A stretch of DNA of 64,000 bases from Oceanirhabdus sp. W0125-5 (GCF_027938815.1 NZ_CP115913.1:1-64000); one strand, 5' to 3'. Shown: positions 1 through 9,697, counted from the stretch's first letter. The notes: a model not told the origin generated them from the letters alone. A program made the numbers and translations.

Positions 1-277
1 CTCTATCTTCTTCAAGCATGATATCATCTGCATCTAAATAAAATATATATTCTTTAGTTGCTTTATTAAAGGAGAAATTCCTGGCAGCTGCAAAATCATC
101 TATCCATTCAAAATCATAGATTTTCTCTGTATACTGTTTAGCTATTTCCTTGGTTTTATCTTCAGAACCGGTATCTACAATGATTATTTCATCAACCAAA
201 TCTTTAGCTGAATCTAAAACTCTGCTCAATGTGTCTTCTTCATTTCTAACTATCATGCACAAACTAATAGTTATCAC
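1..277 (-). CDS. Glycosyltransferase family 2, N-terminal part (runs off the left edge)
   Basis: The first 92 residues are visible. They begin with a GTG codon preceded by AGGAGT at good spacing. The N-terminus shows the GT-A fold pattern of family 2 glycosyltransferases: a first strand ending CMIVRNEE, then IIIVDTGSEDKT, and the metal-binding motif LDADD near residue 85. Enzymes of this type transfer a sugar from a nucleotide-sugar donor. The acceptor cannot be read here. The gene lies directly downstream, on the same strand, of two collagen-like genes, so a role in glycosylating spore-surface collagen proteins is possible, as for BclA-type proteins, but this is inference from position only. 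A perfect 32-base palindrome separates it from the collagen gene. Confidence 0.85.
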   Translation of the reverse strand, partial: MITISLCMIVRNEEDTLSRVLDSAKDLVDEIIIVDTGSEDKTKEIAKQYTEKIYDFEWIDDFAAARNFSFNKATKEYIFYLDADDIMLEEDR

Positions 278-323
278 ATAATCACTCCTGTTAAATGTAA
301 TAATAATTTATATATAACCTAAG

Positions 324-355
324 AGACTTTAGGGGATAATTATCCCCTAAAGTCT
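324..355 (-). terminator. Perfect 32-base palindrome after the collagen-like gene
   Basis: Sixteen bases pair perfectly with the next sixteen, with a core of GGGGATAATTATCCCC. It begins one base after the stop codon of the collagen-like gene. No strong T-run follows on the minus strand, so termination could be partial and allow some read-through into the glycosyltransferase gene. Confidence 0.6.
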
Positions 356-1069
356 TTAACTTCCATTATTTTTTGCTCTAAAGCTCTCTATTTTACAAGT
401 TGATATAGCATTGTTATCATCTAAGATTAACAATCCAACGTTTATAGAGGTAATTTCCCCATTAATAGTCATCCCACTACCTGCATTAACTTGTACTTCA
501 TTACCTATACCTATATTATTAAGTTCGTCTCTTATGGATTTTTCACAAACTTCTTGACATGACGTTGGCATTGGCTCACTTAAAGTCAGTGGATTTACTG
601 GTGGATCAAAACCACTAAATGTAGCTCCTCCCATCTGAAGTTTTACTGATATTATTCTGCATATATTTACTATTTCTAAGTTACTACCTACTTGAATAGT
701 TACTGTACCTCCTGCAACCAATGGTGGAGGTGGCGGAGTAGGATCAGGATTGACTGAAATTACCTTACCAGGTACAGTAGGTGCATTTTCTAACCTAATT
801 ATTACACCAACATCTCCAATATCAGCTAATTGTTTCAAAATATTTCTTATTTGTGCTACACAATAACATCCAACTATAGAACCTGGTCCTGGTGGTCCTG
901 GTGGTCCTGGTGGACCTGGTGGACCTGGAGGTCCTGGTGCACAGCAATCACACTTAACCTTCCAACAATATTTTGGTGGACAGCAATCGTAAAATTCGAA
1001 ATCATTTTCACAATTACAATTATATTTATCATAATTTCTTTCGTTACTTATACACTCTTTATCCTTCAT
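356..1069 (-). CDS. Collagen-like, cysteine-rich protein, probably spore surface
   Basis: A protein of 237 residues. Residues about 6-43 are rich in Cys and Asn, followed by a short collagen run of about six Gly-Pro-Pro triplets (about 45-63). The C-terminal part contains two related halves: an 'IRN.L' segment, a 'GKVISVN' strand and a 'CRI.S' end, repeated as 'IRDEL', 'GEITSIN' and 'CKIES', so it looks internally duplicated. I chose the ATG at 1069 because a sigma-K-type promoter places the transcript start near 1112, leaving no room for a ribosome site before the alternative ATG at 1105; GGAG lies 11 bases before 1069. The frame is open back to 1168. Sporulation expression and an exosporium location are inferred from the promoter and collagen domain. 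Confidence 0.75.
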   Translation of the reverse strand: MKDKECISNERNYDKYNCNCENDFEFYDCCPPKYCWKVKCDCCAPGPPGPPGPPGPPGPPGPGSIVGCYCVAQIRNILKQLADIGDVGVIIRLENAPTVPGKVISVNPDPTPPPPPLVAGGTVTIQVGSNLEIVNICRIISVKLQMGGATFSGFDPPVNPLTLSEPMPTSCQEVCEKSIRDELNNIGIGNEVQVNAGSGMTINGEITSINVGLLILDDNNAISTCKIESFRAKNNGS

Positions 1070-1118
1070 GAATATACCATCTCCAGAGTTATTATATATG
1101 AACATAAATTCCTTTATA

Positions 1119-1145
1119 TATAATATGAATGAAATATAAAAAGGT
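1119..1145 (-). promoter_or_regulatory. Sigma-K-type sporulation promoter of the downstream collagen-like gene
   Basis: On the minus strand CATATTATA at 1127-1119 matches the sigma-K -10 consensus CATANNNTA exactly. AC lies 16 bases upstream (1145-1144), as expected for the -35. The same arrangement precedes the second collagen-like gene. Confidence 0.6.
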
Positions 1146-1180
1146 GTGGAATTTGTCTTATCAATCAAAATCCCATACCT
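1143..1180 (-). terminator. Imperfect hairpin with T-run, copy of the MCP terminator
   Basis: GGTGTGGAATTT pairs imperfectly with a downstream ATCCCATACC-type arm, and a T5 run follows on the minus strand. It is a diverged copy of the hairpin at 2157-2194 and also contains the -35 element of the sigma-K promoter. It may end the transcript of the upstream collagen gene. Confidence 0.4.
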
Positions 1181-1305
1181 ATGTTAAGACAAATTTTTAA
1201 TTAACATTTCTTGAGTATTAAGAATTATATTTAATGAACTTAAGGAAAACATTATCTATTTCCCTTAAGCTCAAGTTATTCAATATTTTATGCTAATATA
1301 AACCA

Positions 1306-2082
1306 TTAATCTATTTTAAAAATCAATACAGATGCATTTACAGCATCTTCTCCTCCACCAGGATTATCTGGTAAAGTAACACTAGTGCCTGATGTTTCAA
1401 CAAGCCTTAAGGTAAGAATATCTCCATCATTTAATTGCGCAATAACTTGACCATAGTTAAAATCACTACCACCACTTTGTCCATAAAGACTAGATGATGC
1501 TGTTGGCAGAATTGTATTATTTATAAACAATTCGAACTGAGTTCTATTCTGCGCATATGCATAATAGTGTATAACATATATTCCAGTACTAGCAATATTA
1601 ATTTGTGCGGTTCCTGGAGTATGCGTAATACCTTTTAACGCTTGATTATTACTGAAGGTTACATCTGTATCTACATCGACGTCCTGTTCTCCTAAATTAT
1701 AAATATACCCATAGTCAGATAAATTAGCTGTTCCTGTTGCACCTTGTGGTCCAGTTGGTCCTGTCATTCCTTTTGGTCCCTGAGGTCCAGTTGGTCCTGG
1801 TGGGCCTGTTGGTCCAGTGGGTCCTGGTGGTCCTCCTGATGGTCCCGTTGGCCCTTGTGGTCCTGTTGGCCCCGGAGGTCCTGTTGGGCCTGGAGGTCCC
1901 GGACAACAATAATAACAGCAGTCACCACAACTACATCTACAGCTACAACAACCTCCGCCACTACAACAACCAAATCCTTCTTTACTAGCCAAAGCCTGTA
2001 CAAAATTTTGGTCACCTATATTATCATTTTCAAATTTATGACGGCATTCATTCCCGTTAAAAAAGTTATCTTTTTCTTTCAT
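1306..2082 (-). CDS. BclA-like collagen-repeat glycoprotein (exosporium)
   Basis: A protein of 258 residues. The N-terminal region (to about residue 60) is Cys-rich with clustered CC and CSC. Collagen-type GPP/GPT/GPQ triplets follow over about 65 residues. The C-terminal domain of about 140 residues looks like the jelly-roll (C1q/TNF-like) C-terminus of BclA-type proteins: short beta strands, a [16 protein letters not shown] strand and a final ASVLIFKID strand. Such proteins form the hair-like nap on the exosporium of spores and are glycosylated on Thr in the collagen part. The start at 2082 was chosen because the sigma-K-type promoter puts the transcript start near 2125; an alternative ATG lies at 2118. 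Strand-shadow frames in the repeat are not real genes. Confidence 0.82.
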   Translation of the reverse strand: MKEKDNFFNGNECRHKFENDNIGDQNFVQALASKEGFGCCSGGGCCSCRCSCGDCCYYCCPGPPGPTGPPGPTGPQGPTGPSGGPPGPTGPTGPPGPTGPQGPKGMTGPTGPQGATGTANLSDYGYIYNLGEQDVDVDTDVTFSNNQALKGITHTPGTAQINIASTGIYVIHYYAYAQNRTQFELFINNTILPTASSSLYGQSGGSDFNYGQVIAQLNDGDILTLRLVETSGTSVTLPDNPGGGEDAVNASVLIFKID

Positions 2083-2131
2083 TACCGTATCATCTCCAGG
2101 ATTCTTACATATGGACATAAAGTCCTTGATA

Positions 2132-2159
2132 TATAATATGAATGAAAATGAAAAAAGGT
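2132..2159 (-). promoter_or_regulatory. Sigma-K-type promoter of the BclA-like gene
   Basis: CATATTATA at 2140-2132 on the minus strand matches the sigma-K -10 consensus, with AC 17 bases upstream at 2159-2158. The -35 AC is inside the 3' arm of the chemoreceptor terminator hairpin, so terminator and promoter overlap. Confidence 0.6.
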
Positions 2160-2194
2160 GTGGAATTTGTCTGAATCAGTCAAATTTCCACACC
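2151..2194 (-). terminator. Terminator of the chemoreceptor gene
   Basis: GGTGTGGAA...TTCCACACC arms form a stem of about 13 pairs with one bulge, followed on the minus strand by T6. It lies 22 bases after the chemoreceptor stop codon. Confidence 0.75.
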
Positions 2195-2215
2195 CATTTT
2201 ATATACATTTAAATT

Positions 2216-3904
2216 TTAAACATTAAACTTATCTACTCCATCTTTTAATGTTTCTGACATATCTTTAATACTTTGTGAAAGCTTAATAAACTGTTCAATA
2301 CCTTCTTTTTGTTCCTCAACAGAAGATGAAATTTCACGTTCCGATTCACTAATTTCTTTAGAAACACTTGCCACTGAATTTATATCTTTCATAATAGAAT
2401 CTTTATTACATGAAATATCCTTTAGAGAATTTGAAAGTAAATCAATTTCATTTATTGTTTTATCTACTTCAACTCTAATGTTATTAAAGGAATTAACAGT
2501 CTCTTCAATATTAGATTTTTGAAAATCTACTTTACTTGATATTTGCTCATTACTCTCTGTTACTGCATGTACAATATTTTTCATTTCATTAATTAATCCA
2601 TTAATGCTTTTAGAAGAATCGATTACCTGCTCTGCTAATTTTTTTATTTCTTCTGCTACTACAGAAAATCCTCTTCCTGCTTCCCCTGCTCTTGCAGCTT
2701 CTATAGCAGCGTTAAGTGCCAATAAGTTTGTTTGCTCAGCAACACCATTTATTACTTCTGTAATTTCATTTATCTTACCTACATTTTCATTCAATGATGA
2801 AATTTCACTTGTTGCAGTTTTAAATGAATCAGTAACATCATTAATAGATTCTATCAATTCTTCAAGCTTATTATTTCCTATATCTGAAGTTTTCTTTATT
2901 TCATAGTTACTATTAGATACATCCTTTGCCTTGATTAACATTCCATCTAAAGTAATCGAAAATTCATCAAGAGTATGAATCATATTAGAAGTGATTTTGT
3001 TTTGTTCAAATATCACTTCTGAAATATTATTTATCTTATCTGCAGCATTTTCTGTGGATGCAGAAACTTCTTCACTATATGCAGATAAATTTGAAGAAAT
3101 ATCATCCAATTCAATAACTGCACTTTTGGTATTTCCAATAGTATTTTTTAATATTCCAATACAAGAATTTAAAGCATCTTTCAATGTCCCAAATTGATCA
3201 TTATTCATACTTTCAAACTGTACTGTAAAATCTCCTTTAGACAATAACTCAAGGTTATTCATTATGCTGTTTAAAGATTTAGTTAATGATTTTGAAATAA
3301 AATATCCTAAAAAACTAGCTACACTAACAATAATAAAGGCCATTACCACAATATATAATAATGCTATTCTTATTTGTTTATACATTGTTTCTAATGATAA
3401 ACCTATATTTAATATTCCAATAACTTCAGAATCATATGTCAATGGAGTTGATATATTATATACCTTCTCTCCTGAAGCAGTTTCTATCATTTGTCCAGAT
3501 GTTTTCTCTTCATTAATTACCTTTGACACATCTTCACTTTGTTTTGTTGCAGAAGATACTGCATCTATCTGCTCTGAAGTATTTTGTGTTTTATTTTCAA
3601 CCCCTTTATCTGATACTAATATTTGTGAGTTATTATCAGATAGAGATATATATGAAATATTACCTTCACTCTGTTCTTTAGTTTTACTAAAAACAATTTG
3701 TAACTCATTTAAGTCTTCAATATTATAATTTGAAATCTCTCGCTTTAATGTATTGATGAGGGTTGTCCCATCATTCTTCATTTGATTAATAACAGTTTTT
3801 CGAGTAACAAAATATGAAAACCCCATAAATAATATCATACAAATTGCTGTAACTAATATAATTAATCTTAGGACCTTCGCTGTAAATGACTTTGTCTTAT
3901 ACAT
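2216..3904 (-). CDS. Methyl-accepting chemotaxis protein
   Basis: A membrane chemoreceptor of 562 residues. A first membrane helix lies at about residues 12-32, then an extracellular sensor of about 155 residues (Cache-like in size), a second membrane helix near 190-210, a HAMP domain and a long cytoplasmic methyl-accepting coiled coil. The conserved hairpin tip is present ([20 protein letters not shown] then [19 protein letters not shown]), which contacts CheA and CheW. The start at 3904 has GGGGGA at correct spacing, better than the longer frame to 3937. It is followed by its own terminator and stands alone. The ligand cannot be predicted. Confidence 0.93.
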   Translation of the reverse strand: MYKTKSFTAKVLRLIILVTAICMILFMGFSYFVTRKTVINQMKNDGTTLINTLKREISNYNIEDLNELQIVFSKTKEQSEGNISYISLSDNNSQILVSDKGVENKTQNTSEQIDAVSSATKQSEDVSKVINEEKTSGQMIETASGEKVYNISTPLTYDSEVIGILNIGLSLETMYKQIRIALLYIVVMAFIIVSVASFLGYFISKSLTKSLNSIMNNLELLSKGDFTVQFESMNNDQFGTLKDALNSCIGILKNTIGNTKSAVIELDDISSNLSAYSEEVSASTENAADKINNISEVIFEQNKITSNMIHTLDEFSITLDGMLIKAKDVSNSNYEIKKTSDIGNNKLEELIESINDVTDSFKTATSEISSLNENVGKINEITEVINGVAEQTNLLALNAAIEAARAGEAGRGFSVVAEEIKKLAEQVIDSSKSINGLINEMKNIVHAVTESNEQISSKVDFQKSNIEETVNSFNNIRVEVDKTINEIDLLSNSLKDISCNKDSIMKDINSVASVSKEISESEREISSSVEEQKEGIEQFIKLSQSIKDMSETLKDGVDKFNV

Positions 3905-4008
3905 ATTTATTTCCCCCAAATCCATATTTAATTCCAATATTTGACTAAATTATATCATTTAATTAAATTTGTTACAATTTTTGGTCATTTAGTTCATCAA
4001 TTGTTATT

Positions 4009-4039
4009 ATTTGTCTAGGGGTCAGACCCCATTACAAAT
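4009..4039. repeat. GGGGTCAGACCCC hairpin upstream of the M16 peptidase gene
   Basis: ATTTGT-GGGGT-CAG-ACCCC-ACAAAT forms a stem with a two-base interior mismatch. A related GGGGTCAGTCCCC hairpin occurs at 24610-24656, also just upstream of a plus-strand gene. There is no T-run, so it is not a classical terminator. Confidence 0.5.
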
Positions 4040-4128
4040 TTTGTTAACTAATACCATTGAATTCCTAGTTCATAAATGGTATGTTTTATATATATTTACA
4101 TTAATTTAAATTCTAAGGGGGATTGATT

Positions 4129-7050
4129 ATGCAGTTTGAAATTAATAAAACCTATCATGGTTTTAAACTTATTGATCAATACGAAATCAATGAGATTAAC
4201 TCTATAGCAAAAGTATTTGAACATGAAAAGAGTGGTGCTAGATTACTTCATTTAGGTAATGATGATGATAATAAAGTGTTCTCAATATCTTTTAGAACAC
4301 CACCATCAGATAGTACAGGAGTACCTCATATAATTGAACACTGTGTACTTTCTGGATCTAGAAAATACTTAACAAAAGAACCATTTATGGATATGGTAAA
4401 AGGATCTCTTAAAACCTTTATCAATGCAATGACATTTAATGATAAGACAATGTATCCGATTGCCAGCCGTAATGAAAAAGATTTCTATAACTTAATGGAT
4501 GTTTACTTAGATGCTGTATTCTATCCAAAAATCTATGAAGTTCCAGAGATCTTCATGCAAGAGGGATGGCACTATGATATTCATAATAAAGATGAAAAGA
4601 TCACTTATAAAGGGGTAGTTTATAACGAGATGCTTGGAGCTTACTCTTCTCCTACTACGATTTTAGCTGAAGAAATAGCCAAGTCCTTACTTCCTGATAC
4701 ATGCTATAAATACTCTTCAGGGGGAAATCCTGATGTAATACCAGATTTAACATTTGAAGATTTTAAAGATTTCCATAGAAAATTCTATCATCCATCAAAC
4801 AGTTATATTTATCTTTATGGTAATGGAGACATAGAAAAACAACTTGAATTTATAAATGATGAGTATTTATCTAATTTTGAAAGAAAATCTGTAGATTCTG
4901 CACTTACTCATCAAACTCCATTTAATGAGAAGAAAGAATGTGAAGCATACTATGCTATTTCTGAAGATGAACCAGCTGAAAATCGCACATACTTAAGTGC
5001 CAATTTTGTTTTTGGTGAATACTCAGATGCAGAGACTTGTTTAATGATTAAAATATTAGAAAATCTTCTTATTGAATCTTCAGCAGCTCCTTTAAAGAAA
5101 GCATTAATTGATAATGGAATTGGAGAAGATATTCTATTTTTTGATAATGATTCAATGCAACCTTCTATTTCATTTGTTGCCAAGCACACAAATGAAGATA
5201 AAAAAGATGAATTTGAAAATATTATTTTCTCAACTCTTAAAACCTTAGTTGCAGAAGGTATAGATAGAAAATTAATAGAATCATGTATAAATATTGTTGA
5301 ATATAATCTCCGTGAAGCTGATAACTTCCCAACTAAGGGTATTATTTATAACATAATGTCATTAGAAAGTTGGCTATATGACAGTCATCCTACAACTCAT
5401 TTAACTTATGAAAAAACTTTAAATGACTTAAGAGAAAAGATGAATACTGGTTACTTCGAGAAGTTTATTGAAGATAATATTATTAATAATACCCATTCTT
5501 CAATAGTTGTAATGAAACCTAAAAAAGGTCTTAATGAAGAAAAAGCAGTGGCTGTAGAGAAGAAACTAGCTGAATATAAGGCATCTCTTTCTCAAGAGCA
5601 GCTAAATAAACTTATTGAAGAAAACACTATATTAAAAGAAAAACAATTATCTCCTGATACACCTGAAGCTTTAGCAACTATTCCTAAACTTTCTGTTAGT
5701 GATGTTGATGCAAAAGCGGAAGTTATACCTCAGGAAGTCATAAAAGAAGATGATGTAACATTACTTTTCCACAATATCTTCTCAAATAATATCTCATATG
5801 TGGATTTCTTGTTTGATGTGAGGATGATGGATGAAGAATTAGTTCCATATATAACTCTTCTTTCAGATATTCTTGGTGATATTGATACTGAATCATACAC
5901 TTATTCAGAGCTTTCAAATGAAATCTATATAAATACAGGTGGTATAGACTTATCCACAGCTGTTTATGTTGAAAATGGTAATGACAAAGTATATTACCCA
6001 AAATTCATCTTAAGTGGAAAAGCTATAGGTGATAAGACTATTACTCTTCTAAATCTTATGAAAGAGTTAGCAACATCATCAAAATTTGATGACAAGAAGA
6101 GAATTAAAGAATTGATTCAACAAATAAAATCTAAAGCGGAAATGAATATATATAATAGAGGAAATTCTGTTGTTTCAAAGAGAGTATCATCATATTTCTC
6201 TCCTGCATCTGGTTATTCAGAGAAACTTAATGGTTTAGATTATTTCTGGTTCATATGTGATACCATTGAGAATTTTGATAATAATAGTGATAAGATACTT
6301 GCTAATTTAAGTAAAGTATATGAAAGTATCTTTAATATAAATAACTTAATCATCAGCTTCACTGGAGATAAAAAGGATTTTGATTTATTTAGAGAAAACT
6401 ACACTGTTGTAACTTCAACTCTTAATAAAAATAAAATAGAACCTAAAGTTTATGATTTTAAAGAGACAAGAGTTAATGAAGGTATACAATCTTCCTCAAA
6501 TGTTCAATATGTTGCAAAAGGATTTAACTATAAAAATCTTGGATATGATTATAATGGAAGTATGAATGTTTTAAGAATGATGCTAAATGGCGAATACCTT
6601 CATGATAGAGTTAGAGCTAAAGGGGGCGCTTATGGCGTTGGAATAGGATTTACTAGATCAGGTGACGTAACAATTGCTTCTTATAGAGATCCAAACCTTA
6701 AAGAAACACTTAAAGTATATGATGCTGCAGCTGAATATATCAAAAACCTATCCATAACTCAAGATGACTTAACAAAATTCATTATTGGTGCAATGAGTGG
6801 AATTGATAGGGCTACAACACCTCATATGAAAGGTGAAATTGCTACAGAAAACTATATCAGAAGCATTTCTCAAGAAGATATACAAAGAGAAAGAGATGAA
6901 CTTCTTAATACAAAACCAGAAGACATCAATGCACTATCAGAGCTTGTAGAGAAGTCTATGGAAATGGATTTCTGTTGTGTTCTCGGTAATGATAATAAAA
7001 TTAAAGAAAACGAAGAAGTATTTAATACGTTAGTTAAATTGAATAAGTAG
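4129..7050 (+). CDS. M16C-family zinc metallopeptidase (presequence protease/Cym1-like)
   Basis: A protein of 973 residues, the size usual for single-chain M16C peptidases. The inverted zinc motif HxxEH is at residues 67-71 (HIIEH), and the third ligand Glu is probably residue 167 in VVYNEMLGAY. The rest shows the expected two halves joined by a helical linker rich in charged residues (about 440-510). Family members degrade peptides of roughly 10-65 residues inside a closed chamber. There is no signal peptide, so it acts in the cytoplasm. The ATG at 4129 has AAGGGGG seven bases upstream; a longer frame from a TTG at 4123 is less likely. A strong terminator follows. Confidence 0.92.
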   Translation: MQFEINKTYHGFKLIDQYEINEINSIAKVFEHEKSGARLLHLGNDDDNKVFSISFRTPPSDSTGVPHIIEHCVLSGSRKYLTKEPFMDMVKGSLKTFINAMTFNDKTMYPIASRNEKDFYNLMDVYLDAVFYPKIYEVPEIFMQEGWHYDIHNKDEKITYKGVVYNEMLGAYSSPTTILAEEIAKSLLPDTCYKYSSGGNPDVIPDLTFEDFKDFHRKFYHPSNSYIYLYGNGDIEKQLEFINDEYLSNFERKSVDSALTHQTPFNEKKECEAYYAISEDEPAENRTYLSANFVFGEYSDAETCLMIKILENLLIESSAAPLKKALIDNGIGEDILFFDNDSMQPSISFVAKHTNEDKKDEFENIIFSTLKTLVAEGIDRKLIESCINIVEYNLREADNFPTKGIIYNIMSLESWLYDSHPTTHLTYEKTLNDLREKMNTGYFEKFIEDNIINNTHSSIVVMKPKKGLNEEKAVAVEKKLAEYKASLSQEQLNKLIEENTILKEKQLSPDTPEALATIPKLSVSDVDAKAEVIPQEVIKEDDVTLLFHNIFSNNISYVDFLFDVRMMDEELVPYITLLSDILGDIDTESYTYSELSNEIYINTGGIDLSTAVYVENGNDKVYYPKFILSGKAIGDKTITLLNLMKELATSSKFDDKKRIKELIQQIKSKAEMNIYNRGNSVVSKRVSSYFSPASGYSEKLNGLDYFWFICDTIENFDNNSDKILANLSKVYESIFNINNLIISFTGDKKDFDLFRENYTVVTSTLNKNKIEPKVYDFKETRVNEGIQSSSNVQYVAKGFNYKNLGYDYNGSMNVLRMMLNGEYLHDRVRAKGGAYGVGIGFTRSGDVTIASYRDPNLKETLKVYDAAAEYIKNLSITQDDLTKFIIGAMSGIDRATTPHMKGEIATENYIRSISQEDIQRERDELLNTKPEDINALSELVEKSMEMDFCCVLGNDNKIKENEEVFNTLVKLNK

Positions 7051-7054
7051 TTCA

Positions 7055-7082
7055 GAAAAAGCACGGCTCGCCGTGCTTTTTT
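7055..7082 (+). terminator. Terminator of the M16 peptidase gene
   Basis: GCACGGC-TCG-CCGTGC stem with flanking A5 and T6 runs. It is symmetrical, so it could work in both directions. Confidence 0.9.
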
Positions 7083-7330
7083 AGTTGAAAATTGAAAGTT
7101 GAAAGTGGAAAACGTTGGATGTTTCTGCATACGCAGAAACTACATTTTATTGTTCTTTAGGACAATATGTTTTTACTCATTTTATCTGCTATAAAATATT
7201 GTATCTCAAACTCAATGTTCCATTCTTAAATGAAACGAGTAAACAACTTCTGTACAATGAACAATAAAATTAAAATTTCTCGAAGAGAAATGTCCTTCGT
7301 TGTCCGTTGTCCACTGTCCACTGTCAACTA
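7083..7330. repeat. Dispersed intergenic repeat, copy 1
   Basis: Contains a TTGAAA-type run, the hairpin TTTCTGC..GCAGAAAC, 'TTATTGTTCTTTAG', a second hairpin ATTTCTC-GAA-GAGAAAT and short TGTCC-type tandem repeats. The same blocks in the same order occur at 63585-63850, and parts recur at 34170-34250 and in the RHS region. No gene is seen here. Confidence 0.75.
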
Positions 7331-7335
7331 TGTTT

Positions 7336-8205
7336 TTATTTCTTATCCACCCTAATAGTCGGATATGCCAAATTAATATTCTCTTCCAATGCAAACTTAT
7401 CTAGTATATCTTCCCATATATTATTTACGCTAGTTCTTCTTTGACGTGGTTCACATAAATATCTTAATGTCAATTCAACACCACTTTCCCTAACATTTGT
7501 ATAAACAATAGGCGTAAGCTTATCATAATGAATTCTATATTTTCTTTCTGCTTCTCTTATCCTATGTGAAGCTTCTTTTGATATGTGTATAGCTTTCTCA
7601 TTAACAATATCAGTTAATATATCTTTTGCTTTTTTCCAATCACTTTCAAAGGTTATAAGTACTTTTATTTCATTCCATATATATTTGAATGCTTTACTAT
7701 AATTAATCGAAGCATTTGTAAATATATAATTATTTGGAATATCAATTATACGTCCTGTACTCTGCTCTCCCTCTTCATGAGATGTAACCTCAATTAATGT
7801 AAATTGAAACATTCTAATATCGATTACATCCCCTCTTTGTTCATTAATAATAATTCTATCACCTACTTCAAATGGCTTTCTTATTACTATGAATAACCAT
7901 GCAGCAGTATTAGAGAATATATCTTTTAATGTAATTGCTATACCTGCAGATAATAATCCAAAATAGGTGGTCAAGCTTAACATTGAATCTGACCATAAGA
8001 AAATACAATACACAATAAAAATTGTTGTAAAAGTATATAGAACTTTTTTTCTAGTATTATAGTAAGTTTTATTATCTTTAATCTTAGAATATAATATTCG
8101 GTTAATAGTTTTACTTATTAAGATGCTAAATATTATACCAATAGTTGTCCATATAAGCTTATGTAATATATGATTATCACTAATTAGCATCATCAATTCA
8201 TTCAA
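7336..8205 (-). CDS. MscS-family mechanosensitive ion channel
   Basis: A membrane protein of 289 residues with three predicted membrane segments in the first 130 residues, followed by the MscS pore helix and beta domain: 'GLLSAGIAITLKDIFSN' then 'FEVGDRI' and a 'GDVIDI' strand, which are hallmarks of the family. It releases solutes on hypo-osmotic shock. The best start is a TTG at 8205, with AAAGGTGGT six bases upstream. The frame extends to an ATG at 8229 that overlaps the previous stop codon, so the two genes are probably translationally coupled. The upstream partner is an unrecognised two-helix membrane protein. Confidence 0.88.
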   Translation of the reverse strand: MNELMMLISDNHILHKLIWTTIGIIFSILISKTINRILYSKIKDNKTYYNTRKKVLYTFTTIFIVYCIFLWSDSMLSLTTYFGLLSAGIAITLKDIFSNTAAWLFIVIRKPFEVGDRIIINEQRGDVIDIRMFQFTLIEVTSHEEGEQSTGRIIDIPNNYIFTNASINYSKAFKYIWNEIKVLITFESDWKKAKDILTDIVNEKAIHISKEASHRIREAERKYRIHYDKLTPIVYTNVRESGVELTLRYLCEPRQRRTSVNNIWEDILDKFALEENINLAYPTIRVDKK

Positions 8206-8221
8206 ATTACCACCACCTTTA

Positions 8222-8785
8222 CTATACATATCTATAAATAATTGTTGAGTTTTTAAGTCTTTTATAATGTTTTAATTTAAACCCTAATTTACTAACTTGA
8301 AAAAACCATATAGAGAATATCTCCCATATCAATACCCAGGCACCTATCAATAACCCTTCAGGTAGTACTTGTAATAAAAAGTTGTTAGTTATGATATTCT
8401 GAATCATATATGCCCCCAATAAAAGTCCTATTCCCACAAAGAGATAAATCAATGTATTTTTTATCATACGAAACCTTTTAAGGTAAACTTTTCTTATTTT
8501 ATATGAAAAGTAGTTTTTAATACCTATTATACTCTTTTTCTCTCTGTTTTCATCTTTAATATTAGCTGGCAAATAAAAATTGATTATTACTTTGTTTTTT
8601 AATGGAATCTCATAAGAACAGGACATAAGATAATCTAATAAATCTTCATCTAGATCTCTATTAGCTATAGGTGAGTAATCCCACTCGCTATAAACATCTC
8701 TATAATAATCTAAATTAATATCAATATTAAAGGCTTTTTCTTTATCATCATAGCTATATAATTTTTTTAAATCAATTTTTTTCAT
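8222..8785 (-). CDS. Hypothetical membrane protein co-transcribed with MscS
   Basis: I do not recognise this 187-residue protein. Residues 1-100 are soluble, charged and rich in Asp/Tyr/Asn. Two hydrophobic segments follow at about 108-130 and 138-160 with a short loop between them, and the C-terminus is basic. AGGAGA stands seven bases before the ATG. The stop codon overlaps the longest reading frame of the MscS gene, so the pair is likely one operon. Confidence 0.7.
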   Translation of the reverse strand: MKKIDLKKLYSYDDKEKAFNIDINLDYYRDVYSEWDYSPIANRDLDEDLLDYLMSCSYEIPLKNKVIINFYLPANIKDENREKKSIIGIKNYFSYKIRKVYLKRFRMIKNTLIYLFVGIGLLLGAYMIQNIITNNFLLQVLPEGLLIGAWVLIWEIFSIWFFQVSKLGFKLKHYKRLKNSTIIYRYV

Positions 8786-8916
8786 CTTAAATTCTCCTAA
8801 AAGATTTTTAACTATAAACTTTGTTTTTTTAATTTTCCTGTTGTTACAGGTATTATAATTCTTTCGAAAGTATTAATCAATCTATATTTATTACTTTTAA
8901 CATGTTTTTTTGTACT

Positions 8917-8946
8917 AAAAAAACTGCACTACTATAGTACAGTTTT
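8917..8946 (-). terminator. Terminator of the DUF2179 gene
   Basis: AAAACTG/CAGTTTT arms enclose the palindrome TACTATAGTA, with a T7 run on the minus strand. It lies about 20 bases after the stop codon at 8967. Confidence 0.75.
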
Positions 8947-8966
8947 ACATAATAATATTATTCTTC

Positions 8967-9479
8967 TTATCTTTTTAATATTCCATGTCCACCATATACA
9001 GCTTTAATTTCATTAACAGTAATCACCACATTATCTTCATAAGATTTTACCATTTCAATGAATTCATTAGCTCTTTTACGTTTAACATGTGAAATCATTA
9101 CATATCTATTACATTTCATACCTTGTCCTTCAAGAACTGTTACTGCAAATCCATTTTTCCTAATGTTTTCAGCTAATGCCTCCCCCTGTTCTTCTTTAAC
9201 AATCATTTCTACTCTTGTTGTTCCAACCCCTAACTTTTCTTCAACTAATGAACCAACATAATTACCTAATGCAAATCCTAATGCATAAATAAACACTTTT
9301 ATTGGATCTTCAGTAACATCTTTCAATACTGTAGAAATTACTATTACCCAAATAATTACTTCAAAAAATCCAATGATAGCTCCTATTAAACGTTCACCTT
9401 TTGTAATAAAAACTATTCTAACTGTACCTAATGTAACTTCTATAATCTTAACGATTAATATCAATAAGTATAATAACAT
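8967..9479 (-). CDS. UPF0316/DUF2179-family membrane protein (YebE-like)
   Basis: A protein of 170 residues with three membrane segments in the first 85 residues (including 'EVTLGTVRIVFITKGERL' and 'ALGFALGNYVGSLVEEKL') and a C-terminal DUF2179 domain of about 80 residues ending HGILKR. Length and domain order match the UPF0316 family, common in Firmicutes, whose role is not established. AAAGGAG precedes the ATG. It is a single-gene unit with its own terminator. Confidence 0.85.
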   Translation of the reverse strand: MLLYLLILIVKIIEVTLGTVRIVFITKGERLIGAIIGFFEVIIWVIVISTVLKDVTEDPIKVFIYALGFALGNYVGSLVEEKLGVGTTRVEMIVKEEQGEALAENIRKNGFAVTVLEGQGMKCNRYVMISHVKRKRANEFIEMVKSYEDNVVITVNEIKAVYGGHGILKR

Positions 9480-9635
9480 AATCGCAATTCTCCTTTTATT
9501 TAATAAAGATTGTCGTTGTATTATATTATCTTAATTTATTAATGTCAATAGATTTATCATAAACATTATTATTAATAGATACTTGTACTTATTTTTATGG
9601 TATAATAAAAAAAAGAATCAACTTCAAACAAACAG

Positions 9636-9685
9636 AAACACCATATATCTCATGTCTCTTAGCATTTACGATATATGGTGTTTTT
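9636..9685. terminator. Large hairpin with T-run between convergent transcripts
   Basis: AAACACCATATATC pairs with GATATATGGTGTTT (14 pairs) around a 20-base loop, followed by T5 on the plus strand and a shorter T-rich stretch on the minus strand. It probably ends the minus-strand HxlR transcript. Confidence 0.6.
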
Positions 9686-9697
9686 ATTCTTTTTAAC

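Noticed and set aside
830..2136. Several open frames on both strands across the collagen-repeat regions
   Set aside because: They are shadows of the Gly-Pro-Pro repeats, with Trp/Val-rich or Arg/Thr-rich nonsense composition and no ribosome sites.
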